This document shows positions 45,674 to 55,430 of a stretch of 64,000 bases of DNA, piece by piece. The notes under the pieces were generated by a model. That model was not told the origin of the DNA, did no database searches, and saw nothing but the letters and a program-made list of their open reading frames with translations. The DNA lies in NCBI RefSeq assembly GCF_001686985.1, contig NZ_CP015318.1:5206001-5270000 (forward strand), given 5' to 3'. Every line of letters begins with the position of its first letter. Positions within the stretch are counted from its first letter, which is position 1. The DNA is from Mesorhizobium amorphae CCNWGS0123 (GTDB lineage Bacteria; Pseudomonadota; Alphaproteobacteria; Rhizobiales; Rhizobiaceae). The position numbers and the translations under genes are program-made.

Positions 45674-45806
45674 ATCCGCGAATGCGACAAGACGGCCTTG
45701 CAATACGCCAAGCCATCCCTGGATCCTAACGGCGAGCTATGGAACTTTCGACTTTCGGAAGAGCGGGGTTCGAGTCCAAGAAAAGCCGAAGTGAGTACGC
45801 CAATAA

Positions 45807-45880
45807 AATTCAACAAAATCAACAAGTTAAAGCAACGGTGGGCCCGGAGGGCGTATTAGAATCGTTGATTTTGTTGAGTT
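45807..45880. repeat. AT-rich inverted repeat
   Basis: AATTCAACAAAATCAAC at 45807-45823 and its inverted copy at 45864-45880 (one mismatch) flank 40 bp that include GGGCCCGGAGGGC. This lies between the DapA-family remnant and the channel remnant. It is unusually AT-rich for the window and may be a border of inserted DNA or a terminator-like structure. Confidence 0.5.
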
Positions 45881-45942
45881 TTTCGTGGGCCAAGATCAGA
45901 AATCTTCCCGTATCGTTCCGCATGGTCCCGTGACGCCATACC

Positions 45943-46165
45943 GAATGCTCAACATCTTCGCCGACTTCGAAACCGCCCTGTACTTTTCCACCATCACTTT
46001 CTCGACGGTTGGCTATGGCGACATCGTGCCCGCCCATGCGCGGCGTATCCTGACGGCACTCGAGGGCGTGAACGGGTCCCTGCTCATCGGCTGCTAGACC
46101 GCCTACCTGATCGCATCAGGCACCCGCACGAGCCGTTCAAGGCCGGCGAACATTTTCGACAGCAG
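45943..46165 (+). pseudogene. Truncated potassium-channel gene copy
   Basis: The frame reads ADFETALYFSTITFSTVGYG and DIVPAHARRILTALEGVNGS, nearly the same as residues about 77-120 of the intact channel at 55987-56418. A TAG then replaces the codon after IGC (intact: IGWSTAYLIA). After it TAYLIASGTR is still readable before a further frameshift. The N-terminal half with the first membrane segment is missing. The selectivity filter TVGYGD remains. Confidence 0.85.
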
Positions 46166-46367
46166 CAGATGCTCCGATTTGCTCCCGATCAATGAACGCG
46201 CGGCAATCTGTCGGTAGGCTCCTTCTCGATGGGTAACCTCGAATTTGCTCAAAGACAGGCGAGAGGAAGACATCTGCTTTCTGCTTCTTTCGATGAATTG
46301 ACAATCTGCTGGTCGAAAGGCAGACCGGTCAAATCAGGAGGGAAGAATTCAGGGTTGGGAGGATAGC

Positions 46368-47336
46368 ATGGGCGAGGATCTATCCGGTCATCATGCCGAC
46401 CGCATTCAGGCGGCGATCGTTTCGGACGCGGCGGCGAAATCCGCGCTGGTTGCCTCTTGGCGACGGTCTTCCAGTTTGCATCGGCTCGATCCAGCCGACT
46501 GCAGCCCACCACGCTACCTGACGGAAGCGGAACTGGGAGAGGCCCGGCAGCGCGTCGAGCCACTCATCCGGGCTGCCCAATCGAGTCTCGACCGTCTCTA
46601 TCTTGCGGTAGGCGGCGTCGGATGCTGCGTTCTGCTCGCTGATCGTAACGGCGTGCCGGTCGAACGGCGCGGCGCGCCTGTGGATGACGAGACGTTTCAT
46701 TCCTGGGGTCTGTGGACCGGCTCCGTCTGGAACGAAGAGAGCCAGGGCACCAACGGGATCGGCACCTGCCTTGTCGAACAGCGTGCCCTGACGATCCACC
46801 GCGACCAGCATTTTCACACCCGCAACACGGGGCTGAGCTGCACCACCGCTCCCATCTACGATCACCGTGGAGATCTTGTGGCCGCGCTTGACGTGTCTTC
46901 CTGTCGGGCTGATCTGACCGAGGCCTTCGCCAATCTTATCTCGGTGGCCGTGATCGACGCGGTGCGTCGGATCGAGGCTGAGAACTTCAGGATGGCGTTT
47001 ACCAAAGCGCGAATTCTGCTGGCACCGGTAGCCGACAAAGGTTCCGGCGCGCTGATCGCGGTCGACGCGGACGACCTTGTGGTCGGTGCGACCCGGTCGG
47101 CTCGCCTGGCGCTTGGAATTACGCAGCAGTGTCTCGACAAACCGATGCCAGCGGCCGATCTGCTCGGCTGGGCTGAGAACGGCCCGGAAGTTCTCGCCGG
47201 GGCCGAGCGCGGCGTTCTCCAGCGCGCGCTGGCGCGCGCAGACGGAAATGTCTCGGCTGCGGCTCAGGCGCTCGGCATCAGCCGCGCGACGCTTCACCGC
47301 AAGCTCAACCGCCTGGATGTGCACAGGTCTCACTGA
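46368..47336 (+). CDS. AcoR-like GAF/Fis-type regulator without AAA+ domain
   Basis: 322-residue regulator. Residues about 60-210 form a GAF-type sensor with the AcoR-like block SVWNEESQGTNGIGTCLVEQ and FHTRNTGLSCTTAPIYDHRG. Residues about 275-318 are a Fis-type helix-turn-helix (RADGNVSAAAQALGISRATLHRKLNRL). The central sigma-54-activating AAA+ domain of AcoR (GAFTGA, Walker A) is missing. It precedes an aldehyde dehydrogenase gene by about 150 bp, with an 18-bp palindrome between. It probably activates that gene in response to an alcohol or aldehyde, but without AAA+ it should act on a sigma-70 promoter. Confidence 0.85.
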   Translation: MGEDLSGHHADRIQAAIVSDAAAKSALVASWRRSSSLHRLDPADCSPPRYLTEAELGEARQRVEPLIRAAQSSLDRLYLAVGGVGCCVLLADRNGVPVERRGAPVDDETFHSWGLWTGSVWNEESQGTNGIGTCLVEQRALTIHRDQHFHTRNTGLSCTTAPIYDHRGDLVAALDVSSCRADLTEAFANLISVAVIDAVRRIEAENFRMAFTKARILLAPVADKGSGALIAVDADDLVVGATRSARLALGITQQCLDKPMPAADLLGWAENGPEVLAGAERGVLQRALARADGNVSAAAQALGISRATLHRKLNRLDVHRSH

Positions 47337-47358
47337 CCTTTTCGAATCCCCGCGTGAC

Positions 47359-47376
47359 TGTCGCAGTTCTGCGACA
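47359..47376. promoter_or_regulatory. 18-bp palindrome TGTCGCAG-TT-CTGCGACA
   Basis: A perfect inverted repeat with a 2-base centre, 22 bp after the regulator stop and 108 bp before the dehydrogenase start. TGTCGC-N-GCGACA palindromes are known as upstream activator sites for AcoR-type proteins. I found no convincing -24/-12 (GG-N10-GC) promoter between it and the ATG. Confidence 0.7.
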
Positions 47377-47483
47377 CATGCCAGCCGGCTCCTGTCCTCG
47401 CCACGGTGACAAGACGGGCGGAAATCGCAAGTCTCTCTTCCGAAGCGTCGCATCCCGCGACGTCAGTTTTGGGAGGAAGACAC

Positions 47484-49001
<1,518 letters not shown>

Positions 49002-49070
49002 TCGCCTTTTGTGGCTCACAGGCGCGGCTCCGCGAGGTGCCGCGCCACAATTTCTAAATCGGAAAAGGCC

Positions 49071-49409
49071 ATGCATGCGAAGGTCACGGCGACGCCCGCC
49101 GCGCTTGAACTGATCGCGGAGATCATTGCCGAGCATGGTCCGGTGATGTTCCATCAATCCGGCGGCTGCTGCGACGGCTCTTCACCGATGTGCTATCCGC
49201 GTGCCGGCTTCATGGTAGGCGACCAGGACGTGCTGCTCGGCCACATCGGCGACGCGCCGTTCTACATCAGCGCTTCGCAGTTCGAGGCCTGGAAACATAC
49301 CGATCTCATTGTCGACGTGGTGGCTGGTCGCGGCGGCATGTTCTCGCTGGACAATGGGCGGGAGAAGCGGTTCCTGACGCGGTCGACGATCTGCGCCGTT
49401 CAGCCGTGA
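49071..49409 (+). CDS. DUF779-family protein
   Basis: 112-residue small protein. The conserved block MFHQSGGCCDGSSPMCYPRAG, with three cysteines, is the mark of DUF779. Members are almost always next to an acetaldehyde dehydrogenase, as here (69 bp downstream). The function is unknown; the cysteine cluster suggests a metal or redox role. Start chosen at ATG 49071 (MHAKVTATPAALEL). Confidence 0.88.
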   Translation: MHAKVTATPAALELIAEIIAEHGPVMFHQSGGCCDGSSPMCYPRAGFMVGDQDVLLGHIGDAPFYISASQFEAWKHTDLIVDVVAGRGGMFSLDNGREKRFLTRSTICAVQP

Positions 49410-49507
49410 AAGGGCCCAGTAGCTACGCTGCTTGTTCTTTGTCTTGGCTCAACGAGCATCCCGGAAAGCGGATGCAACATGACTGCTTCCAATCACGGGC
49501 AAGTGGC

Positions 49508-49723
49508 ATGAAACGCAATTTCAGCGACGATACGACGATGGACGAAATCATGCACGGGTCGCCGGCGGCCATTCGGGTCCTGCTCCAGCACGGCATGCTT
49601 TGCGTCGGCTGCCCGATTGCTTCGTTCCATACCATTGCCGACGCGGCACGGGAGCACGATCTGAACGAGGAACAACTCAGTTGCAATTTGCGGGCTGCAA
49701 TCGAGAGTTCCGACTACGACTAG
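49508..49723 (+). CDS. DUF1858-family small protein (ScdA-N-like)
   Basis: 71-residue protein. MDEIMHGSPAAIRVLLQHGM is followed by LCVGCPIA, the typical CxxC of DUF1858. Members are found near denitrification and hybrid-cluster genes and resemble the N-terminus of the iron-sulfur repair protein ScdA/YtfE. It faces the NnrR-like gene, with a 4-bp overlap of the two stops. The weak ribosome site makes the exact start uncertain. Confidence 0.75.
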   Translation: MKRNFSDDTTMDEIMHGSPAAIRVLLQHGMLCVGCPIASFHTIADAAREHDLNEEQLSCNLRAAIESSDYD

Positions 49724-50424
49724 TTTTTCACGGCGCGGCCTTCCGCGATCAGAAGCAGCCGGTGAGGTTCGACCACGGTCACCTTCTGGCGCCCGCTTTT
49801 GACCAATCCCTGATCTTCCCAGGCCGATAGCAGCCGGCTCACCGTATGGAGCGTTGTTCCCGTCATCTCGGCAATGTCCTGGCGTGAGATCGGGAAGTCG
49901 ATCAAAATCCCTTCTTCCGTCTTTTTGCCCATCTGCTTGACCAGCTTGAGCAGAGCATGGGCGACGCGCTGATCCACCTGCTCGGTGGACATCTCGATGA
50001 CGCGCGTATGAGCATCCTGCAGCCTGCTGCCGACGGTCTTGTAGGTGTTGGCGCTGAAGCTCGGGAAATCGGCAGCGAATGTTGGCCACAGGTGGCTTGG
50101 CCAGGCAAGAGCCACGCAATCGACGGCAGCGACAGCATTCGCCGGATAGGTGGTGCGGCCAAGCGCGTGGGCGATGCCCATCAACTCGCCTGGACTTATG
50201 TATCGCACCGTCACCTCGTGACCGTCCGGCGTCGATTTCACCACACGCACATGTCCGTCGAGTAGCAGGAAAAAGGAATGTGCCTCCTGCTCCTGCTCGA
50301 ACACCGGTTGGTCCTTGGCAATCCGGAGCGACCTGGCTTGGCCCACTATACGGTCGAGATCCGCGGCCGCCACGCCCTCGAAGACAGAAAGCCCTGCGAT
50401 CAGTGAGCGATCGAGGCTACCCAA
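49720..50424 (-). CDS. nnrR: Crp/Fnr-family regulator, NnrR-like
   Basis: 234-residue regulator. Residues about 15-125 are a cyclic-nucleotide-type barrel without the N-terminal cysteine cluster of Fnr. Residues about 145-225 are the Crp helix-turn-helix (ISRQDIAEMTGTTLHTVSRLLSAWEDQG). The E-x-x-S-R core reads TLHTVSRLL, as in Fnr/Nnr proteins. The TTG at 50424 follows GGGAGGG. Its place beside nnrS, pseudoazurin and nirK, and the TTTGCG-N4-CGCAAA boxes before them, point to an NO-responsive NnrR/Dnr type. This is inference from context, not from the ligand site. Confidence 0.75.
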   Translation of the reverse strand: MGSLDRSLIAGLSVFEGVAAADLDRIVGQARSLRIAKDQPVFEQEQEAHSFFLLLDGHVRVVKSTPDGHEVTVRYISPGELMGIAHALGRTTYPANAVAAVDCVALAWPSHLWPTFAADFPSFSANTYKTVGSRLQDAHTRVIEMSTEQVDQRVAHALLKLVKQMGKKTEEGILIDFPISRQDIAEMTGTTLHTVSRLLSAWEDQGLVKSGRQKVTVVEPHRLLLIAEGRAVKN

Positions 50425-50481
50425 CTATGTTCCCTCCCGACTTTTGATCGCCGCCTATGCATCCAAGTCCGTCTGATCAGA

Positions 50482-50661
50482 GAATGTCTCATGGGCGACC
50501 GACGGGCGGCAAGAGCGCACTCCGGCCGGTAGTGTCTCAATGACGCCGGCAATGGCGGCTGGCGTGTCGGCTACTCTCTGGTCGATGGACAATCTTTGCG
50601 AGAAGATGGACGCCGTAGCGCCTAAGCCGGGTCCGCGCGGACCGTACAAAAAGGGGACCTA
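50482..50661 (+). mobile_element. C-terminal remnant of an IS1-like transposase
   Basis: A frame ending in TAA reads SMTPAMAAGVSATLWSMDNL then KMDAVAPKPGPRGPYKKGT. TPAMAAG...LWS and the PKPG.RGPYKK tail are the end of transposases common in rhizobia (IS1-type, from memory). Everything upstream is lost. It marks the left edge of the denitrification genes and lies between the NnrR-like and cytochrome genes. Confidence 0.55.
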
Positions 50662-50997
50662 AGGCGGCGGAGGTTCGACGGTAATCTTGATCGCGGCATA
50701 GTAAGCCGCAACATTGGCGATGTCTTCATCGCTCAGTTTCTTGACGGCCAACGACATCATTGGACTCTTGCGCTCTCCGGCCTTGTAAGCCATCAGCGAG
50801 TGGACGAGATAGTCGTACTTCTGCCCGGCGATATTGGGCGCTTCGCCACCGACGAGCATAGCTCTGCCGACGCCATCCTTGCCGTGGCACGATTGGCATT
50901 TCACCATGACTGTCCGGCCGGCGATGCTATCGCCTGCTGCCTGCGCAAATGACGAGGTGACCACGAGGGCAGCCACGCCAAGGATCAAGCCACGCAT
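50659..50997 (-). CDS. Small periplasmic cytochrome c
   Basis: 112-residue monoheme c-type cytochrome. The Sec signal (MRGLILGVAALVVTSSFAQA) is followed by the heme site CQSCHGKDGV; the likely Met ligand is in KSPMMS. It resembles cytochrome c553/c4 domains. GGAG lies 7 bp before the ATG at 50997. It is divergent from nnrS and could share the NnrR-type box at 51147, which suggests a role as electron donor in nitrite reduction. Confidence 0.85.
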   Translation of the reverse strand: MRGLILGVAALVVTSSFAQAAGDSIAGRTVMVKCQSCHGKDGVGRAMLVGGEAPNIAGQKYDYLVHSLMAYKAGERKSPMMSLAVKKLSDEDIANVAAYYAAIKITVEPPPP

Positions 50998-51146
50998 ACT
51001 ATGCTCCGTGAATTGCTCCGTAGATCGGACGACAAGGCACCCTACACCCGGCGAGACGGCATAGCGAATCTTCATGGTCGAAGATCGGAAATTCAAACTG
51101 AGACACTACCCCTCCGGCCGCTTCCCTTGAAAATTCCGAATCTTGT

Positions 51147-51160
51147 TTGCGCGGCGGCAA
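51147..51160. promoter_or_regulatory. NnrR-type box upstream of nnrS
   Basis: TTGCGCGGCGGCAA, extended to TTTGCG-N4-GGCAAA, lies about 95 bp before the nnrS start and 150 bp before the divergent cytochrome start. It is the least symmetrical of the three boxes of this class. Confidence 0.6.
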
Positions 51161-51254
51161 ATTCCGTCTGCCAAAGCCAAGATAGAACGGCCGAAATAGC
51201 TGCCGTCGATGTGATCTATCACGTCGGCGTGCGGCATCTATTTCAGGGGATGTC

Positions 51255-52457
51255 ATGGCAATTCCACGCACGCGACCAAGCGCCTACCCGGCAGTTCTCT
51301 CATACGGCTTCCGGCCGTTCTTTCTGCTCGGTTCTCTATATGCCGGCGCTGCGATCCTGTTCTGGTTGCCTTTGTTTTACGGCAGGCTCGAGACCTCCAG
51401 CATGTTCTCGCCGGTGGACTGGCACGTCCACGAGTTGCTGTTTGGTTATCTGGCGGCAGTGGTGACGGGTTTCCTGTTGACTGCAATCCCGAACTGGACC
51501 GGACGTCTTCCGGTACAGGGCCTGCCTCTACTGGTGCTCGTGTTGCTTTGGTTCGCGGGACGGTTCGCCGTCTTCTTTTCGGCGGAGACAGGCTGGCAGC
51601 TCAGCGCCGCCATAGACTGCGCCTTTCTTCTGGCGGTTGTCGCCGCCGCCGCGACGGAAATCATCGCGGGCCGAAACTGGCGAAATCTCAAGGTCATTCT
51701 GCCGGTGACGACGCTTCTGGCCGCGAACATGATGTTCCATGCCGAGGCGCACTATCAAGGAGTGTCCGACATCAGCCGCCGCCTCGGTCTTGGTGCGGCG
51801 GTCGTCCTCATCATGATCATAGGTGGCCGCATCGTTCCCTCCTTCACCCGCAACTGGCTGGCGCGCGAGAGCCCGGGACGCCTTCCGCTTCCCTTCGGCA
51901 GATTCGACGTGGGTGCGATCGCGCTCTCCGCAGCCGGATTGATGGCCTGGGCCTTCTTTCCGGATAGTGCTGGCGCGGGGGCAATGCTGATCTTGGGGGC
52001 GATCCTCAATGCCGTTCGGCTTGCCCGGTGGGCTGGAGACCGTACGCTGCGCGATCCTCTAGTGCTGATCCTGCATGTCGCATTCGCCTTCGTGCCGCTC
52101 GGTCTCTTGCTTGCCGGCCTTGCCGTCTTCGTTCCCGAAAAAGTTCCAGCAGTTGCCGGCATTCATGCGTTCGGCGTCGGAGCGGTGGCCTGTATGACAC
52201 TCGCCGTTATGATCCGCGCCACCCTCGGACACACGGGACGAGAACTGCGGGCGAACATCGGTACATGCGTGGTCTTTGCGGCGATCGTGCTCGCGGCCCT
52301 TTTTCGCATTGGAGCTGCATTCGTACCGGGGCAAGCGGTGCTCCTCCACATGTCGGCGGCGCTATGGATCGCATCCTTCATCGGATATGCGGGCCTGGTT
52401 GGTGGGATGCTCGTTCGACCACGGTTGCAGGCCAGGCAGCCGAGAACCGGCGCTTGA
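51255..52457 (+). CDS. nnrS: NnrS-family membrane protein
   Basis: 400-residue integral membrane protein with about twelve hydrophobic segments. The family block DWHVHELLFGYLAAVVTGFL is near residue 55, and conserved His/Arg residues are seen in GGRIVPSFTRNWL. NnrS is a heme- and copper-containing protein regulated by NnrR and linked to relief of nitrosative stress. AGGGG lies 6 bp before the ATG, and an NnrR-type box lies upstream. Confidence 0.9.
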   Translation: MAIPRTRPSAYPAVLSYGFRPFFLLGSLYAGAAILFWLPLFYGRLETSSMFSPVDWHVHELLFGYLAAVVTGFLLTAIPNWTGRLPVQGLPLLVLVLLWFAGRFAVFFSAETGWQLSAAIDCAFLLAVVAAAATEIIAGRNWRNLKVILPVTTLLAANMMFHAEAHYQGVSDISRRLGLGAAVVLIMIIGGRIVPSFTRNWLARESPGRLPLPFGRFDVGAIALSAAGLMAWAFFPDSAGAGAMLILGAILNAVRLARWAGDRTLRDPLVLILHVAFAFVPLGLLLAGLAVFVPEKVPAVAGIHAFGVGAVACMTLAVMIRATLGHTGRELRANIGTCVVFAAIVLAALFRIGAAFVPGQAVLLHMSAALWIASFIGYAGLVGGMLVRPRLQARQPRTGA

Positions 52458-52530
52458 AGGCCCAGATTTCAGGGACTGGCTGCCCGTCTAGATGCGACAG
52501 GTTCTCTGCATGCACATTTCACACGCCAAT

Positions 52531-52544
52531 TTGCGCCAGCGCAA
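52531..52544. promoter_or_regulatory. NnrR-type box upstream of pseudoazurin
   Basis: TTGCGCCAGCGCAA, inside the 16-bp palindrome TTTGCG-CCAG-CGCAAA, 75 bp before the pseudoazurin ATG. Fully symmetrical arms make this the clearest NnrR-type site. Confidence 0.75.
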
Positions 52545-52618
52545 ATCGCCAAGTTTCTCGGTCACGTAGAAGAGCGCATCGGTTGATGCCGTGACGAACT
52601 CAAGAAAAGGATCTTCAA

Positions 52619-53065
52619 ATGAAACTGCCTCTGATCGCTGCGGCCATCGCCCTGCTTTCCATCGCCGGCGCCGCAAATGCCGAAGAACACGTGGTACAGA
52701 TGCTGAACAAGGGAGAGAAGGGTTCGATGGTCTTCCAGCCCGCCTTTGTTCGGGCTGTGCCCGGAGACACGATCAAGTTTGTGCCGACCGACAAGTCCCA
52801 CAATGCCGAAAGCATCAAGGGCATGATCCCCGACGGCGCCGAAGCCTTCAAAGGTAAGCCCAACGCCGAAATTGCCGTGACTTTGTCCCAGGAGGGTGTC
52901 TATGGCGTGAAGTGCGCTCCACACTACGGCATGGGTATGGTCGCGCTGATCGTCGTCGGCAAGCCTGTCAACCTGGAAGCGGCGGAAGCCGTAAAGCAGG
53001 TCGGAAAAGCCAAACCCGTATTCGCCGAACTGTTCGCAGAGGTGACCAAGACAGCCTCTAACTGA
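52619..53065 (+). CDS. Pseudoazurin (cupredoxin)
   Basis: 148-residue periplasmic blue copper protein. A Sec signal ending ANA precedes [20 protein letters not shown]. The copper ligands are visible as His in SHNAES and Cys, His and Met in [10 protein letters not shown]. Pseudoazurins donate electrons to NirK, whose gene is next. AAAGGA precedes the ATG. An NnrR-type box lies upstream and a hairpin terminator downstream. Confidence 0.92.
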   Translation: MKLPLIAAAIALLSIAGAANAEEHVVQMLNKGEKGSMVFQPAFVRAVPGDTIKFVPTDKSHNAESIKGMIPDGAEAFKGKPNAEIAVTLSQEGVYGVKCAPHYGMGMVALIVVGKPVNLEAAEAVKQVGKAKPVFAELFAEVTKTASN

Positions 53066-53105
53066 CCTTTGTTCATAGATCCCCTCCGGTTCGGCGGCGG
53101 GGGGA

Positions 53106-53142
53106 AGGCCGGGCGGACCAGGGGAGAGGTCCAGCCCGGCCT
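53106..53142 (+). terminator. Hairpin terminator after pseudoazurin
   Basis: AGGCCGGGC-GGACC pairs with GGTCC-A-GCCCGGCCT (one bulged base) around AGGGGAGA. ATTTCATT follows, a weak T-rich tail. It lies 40 bp after the stop and before the box of nirK, so pseudoazurin and nirK have separate promoters. Confidence 0.6.
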
Positions 53143-53287
53143 ATTTCATTCCGGATTGGTGCAGCAGAGCCGATGCCTTCCGATCTCTAGGGAGGTTTCC
53201 CTCTTGAAGAGTGGCTTCCCATACGGCTCGGCGTCTGCGCCGGTGCATCCCACTCCAAAACGCAGAAGTTGCATCAATGTATTGGAT

Positions 53288-53301
53288 TTGCGTTAGCGCA
53301 A
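53288..53301. promoter_or_regulatory. NnrR-type box upstream of nirK
   Basis: TTGCGTTAGCGCAA, inside TTTGCG-TTAG-CGCAAA, 62 bp before the nirK start. Its arms equal those of the pseudoazurin box. Confidence 0.75.
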
Positions 53302-53363
53302 AGAACTTGCCAGAGCCGAGACTATTCTGACGACATCGAATGGCCGAAGCCAAGGAGATGGAA

Positions 53364-54467
53364 ATGCTTACGAGACGCGAAGCTTTGTTGGGAACTGTCC
53401 TTACCGCAGCCGCGGTCGCAACCGTTGGTGCAATGCCTGCGGTGGCGAACGCGAAGGACGTCGCGGGACTGCCCCGGGAAAAGGTGACCTTGGTCCCGCC
53501 GCCGTTCGTTCATGCTCATGACCAGGTCGCCAAGGGTGGTCCAAAGGTCGTCGAATTCACCATGACGATCGAGGAGAAGCCGATGATCATCGATGCCGAC
53601 GGCACGCAGCTCAATGCGATGACCTACAACGGCTCGGTTCCCGGTCCTTTGATGGTCGTGCATGAAGGCGACTATCTCGAGCTGACACTGATCAATCCTG
53701 AGACCAATACGCTCGCCCACAACATCGATTTCCATGCTGCCACCGGTGCGCTCGGCGGCGGCGAACTGACGCTGGTCAATCCCGGCGAACAGGTCACGCT
53801 GCGCTTCAAGGCCACCCGGTCCGGAACCTTCGTCTATCACTGCGCACCCGGTGGATCGATGATCCCATGGCACGTCGTGTCAGGGATGAGCGGTGCGGTG
53901 ATGGTCCTGCCGCGCGACGGCCTCAAGGACGACAAGGGCAAGCCCGTCCACTACGACCGCATCTACTACATCGGCGAGAACGACTTCTACATCCCGCGCG
54001 ACGAGAAAGGGCAATTTAAGAAGTATGAGTCGGCCGGCGACAACTACGACGACACTATGAAGGTCATGCGCGGGCTGATCCCGACGCATGTGGTGTTCAA
54101 CGGCAAGGCAGGTTCGCTGACCGGCGACAACGCCATGAAGGCGAAGGTCGGCGAAACGATATTGATCGTTCATTCGCAGGCCAACCGCGACACGCGTCCG
54201 CACCTGATCGGCGGTCATGGCGACTTTGTCTGGGAACAGGGCAAGTTCGCCAACCCTCCGGCCAAGGATCTGGAAACCTGGTTTATCCGCGGCGGATCGG
54301 CTGGGGCGGCGCTCTACACTTTCCTGCAGCCTGGGATCTATGCCTATGTGAATCATAATCTGATCGAGGCCGTCGAACTCGGCGCTAGCGCGCACTTCAC
54401 GGTCGAAGGAAACTGGGACGACGATCTGATGATGCAGGTCGAAGCGCCCAAGGCAATTGCCTCGTAA
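53364..54467 (+). CDS. nirK: Copper-containing nitrite reductase NirK
   Basis: 367-residue periplasmic trimeric enzyme that reduces nitrite to NO. The ATG at 53364 has AAGGAG 6 bp upstream; the ATG at 53340 lacks one. A twin-arginine-type signal ([20 protein letters not shown]) precedes the two cupredoxin domains. The type 1 and type 2 copper ligands are in [35 protein letters not shown] (His-Cys-His-Met) and [10 protein letters not shown]. Electrons come from pseudoazurin; NirV is encoded next. Confidence 0.95.
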   Translation: MLTRREALLGTVLTAAAVATVGAMPAVANAKDVAGLPREKVTLVPPPFVHAHDQVAKGGPKVVEFTMTIEEKPMIIDADGTQLNAMTYNGSVPGPLMVVHEGDYLELTLINPETNTLAHNIDFHAATGALGGGELTLVNPGEQVTLRFKATRSGTFVYHCAPGGSMIPWHVVSGMSGAVMVLPRDGLKDDKGKPVHYDRIYYIGENDFYIPRDEKGQFKKYESAGDNYDDTMKVMRGLIPTHVVFNGKAGSLTGDNAMKAKVGETILIVHSQANRDTRPHLIGGHGDFVWEQGKFANPPAKDLETWFIRGGSAGAALYTFLQPGIYAYVNHNLIEAVELGASAHFTVEGNWDDDLMMQVEAPKAIAS

Positions 54468-54485
54468 ACGGGAGATCCGATCCTA

Positions 54486-54520
54486 AGTGCAGCCCTGCGG
54501 CGAAGCCGAAGGGCTGCACT
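54486..54520 (+). promoter_or_regulatory. 11-bp stem hairpin between nirK and nirV
   Basis: AGTGCAGCCCT pairs perfectly with AGGGCTGCACT around a 13-base loop, 18 bp after the nirK stop. There is no T-run. It may stabilise the nirK mRNA end or reduce read-through into nirV. Confidence 0.55.
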
Positions 54521-54539
54521 CGCGGCCGGACTTGATGCC

Positions 54540-55412
54540 ATGTCCTTTGATCCTGTCTTCACCTTCGGAACAATTGGGGCTGCCGCGCTGATCGGCATGG
54601 GCATAGCTCACGCGCTCGACGATGGTTCTTTGGCGTTAACCCAACCGATCGCCGCGAGCGAACTGGTGATCCTGGGGCCCGGCTCGTTCGATCACCCACA
54701 GGCCGGGGAATTCCTCAAGGAGAACCATCCGGTCGCAGCGCCCGTGGTGCAAGAAATCATCGAAGCACCCCTGGAAATCATGAAGTACCAGGTGAGCGTA
54801 CTGGACTATGGCCGCTGCGTGGCGGACGGCGCTTGCAAATCCGCCGATACGCGCAAGATTGGCAACATTCCGGTCACCGGCGTCAGCCACATCGATGCCG
54901 AAGCCTATGCGACCTGGCTGTCAGCCCGCACAGGTGAGGTATGGCGGCTGCCAACGGACGTCGAGTGGGCCTATGCCGCCGGCGAGCGGTTCCGGGGCGA
55001 CATAGAGGGTGGGGAAGACGACCCGAACAACCCAGCGCGGCGGTGGCTCGCCCAGTATCGCACCGAAACCTCGCTCGGGCGGAAGCCAGATCCGGAGCCA
55101 AGGGCACAGGCGGCTTTTGGTATCAACTCAAAAGGATTGGCGGACGTTGCGGGCAACGTCTGGGAATGGACCTCGACGTGCTTCGTCCATACAACCATGG
55201 CCAGCGATGGCGTGAAGGTTGCGAGTTCGATCGACAATTGTGGCGTGCACGCTGTGGAGGGCTTCCACCGCACCTACATGTCGAACTTCATCCGCGACGG
55301 CAAAAGCGGCGGCTGCGCCGTCGGCACGCCACCCGACAATCTGGGCTTCCGGCTCGTCCGCGACCGGACCAGTCTTGTGCAGGCCGCCCTTCGGCGCCTG
55401 GGATTTTCCTGA
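54540..55412 (+). CDS. nirV: NirV, formylglycine-generating-enzyme-like protein
   Basis: 290-residue protein. A hydrophobic N-terminal segment (FGTIGAAALIGMGIAHAL) is followed by an FGE/SUMF1 domain from about residue 75: TGVSHIDAEAYATWLSARTG, WRLPTDVEWAYAAGERFRGD, VAGNVWEWTSTC and NLGFRLVR. NirV commonly follows nirK; its exact function is unknown. The cysteine pair of true FGE enzymes is not obvious. Confidence 0.9.
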   Translation: MSFDPVFTFGTIGAAALIGMGIAHALDDGSLALTQPIAASELVILGPGSFDHPQAGEFLKENHPVAAPVVQEIIEAPLEIMKYQVSVLDYGRCVADGACKSADTRKIGNIPVTGVSHIDAEAYATWLSARTGEVWRLPTDVEWAYAAGERFRGDIEGGEDDPNNPARRWLAQYRTETSLGRKPDPEPRAQAAFGINSKGLADVAGNVWEWTSTCFVHTTMASDGVKVASSIDNCGVHAVEGFHRTYMSNFIRDGKSGGCAVGTPPDNLGFRLVRDRTSLVQAALRRLGFS

Positions 55413-55430
55413 CAGCTTAAACAAGAGTGC

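Noticed and set aside
45755-45790. tRNA-like GGGTTCGAGTCC (T-loop) sequence
   Set aside because: No acceptor, D or anticodon stem can be folded around it. It is probably a chance match.
50455-50649. 64-codon minus-strand frame before the cytochrome gene
   Set aside because: It is the antisense of the transposase remnant; the plus-strand reading has the recognisable tail.
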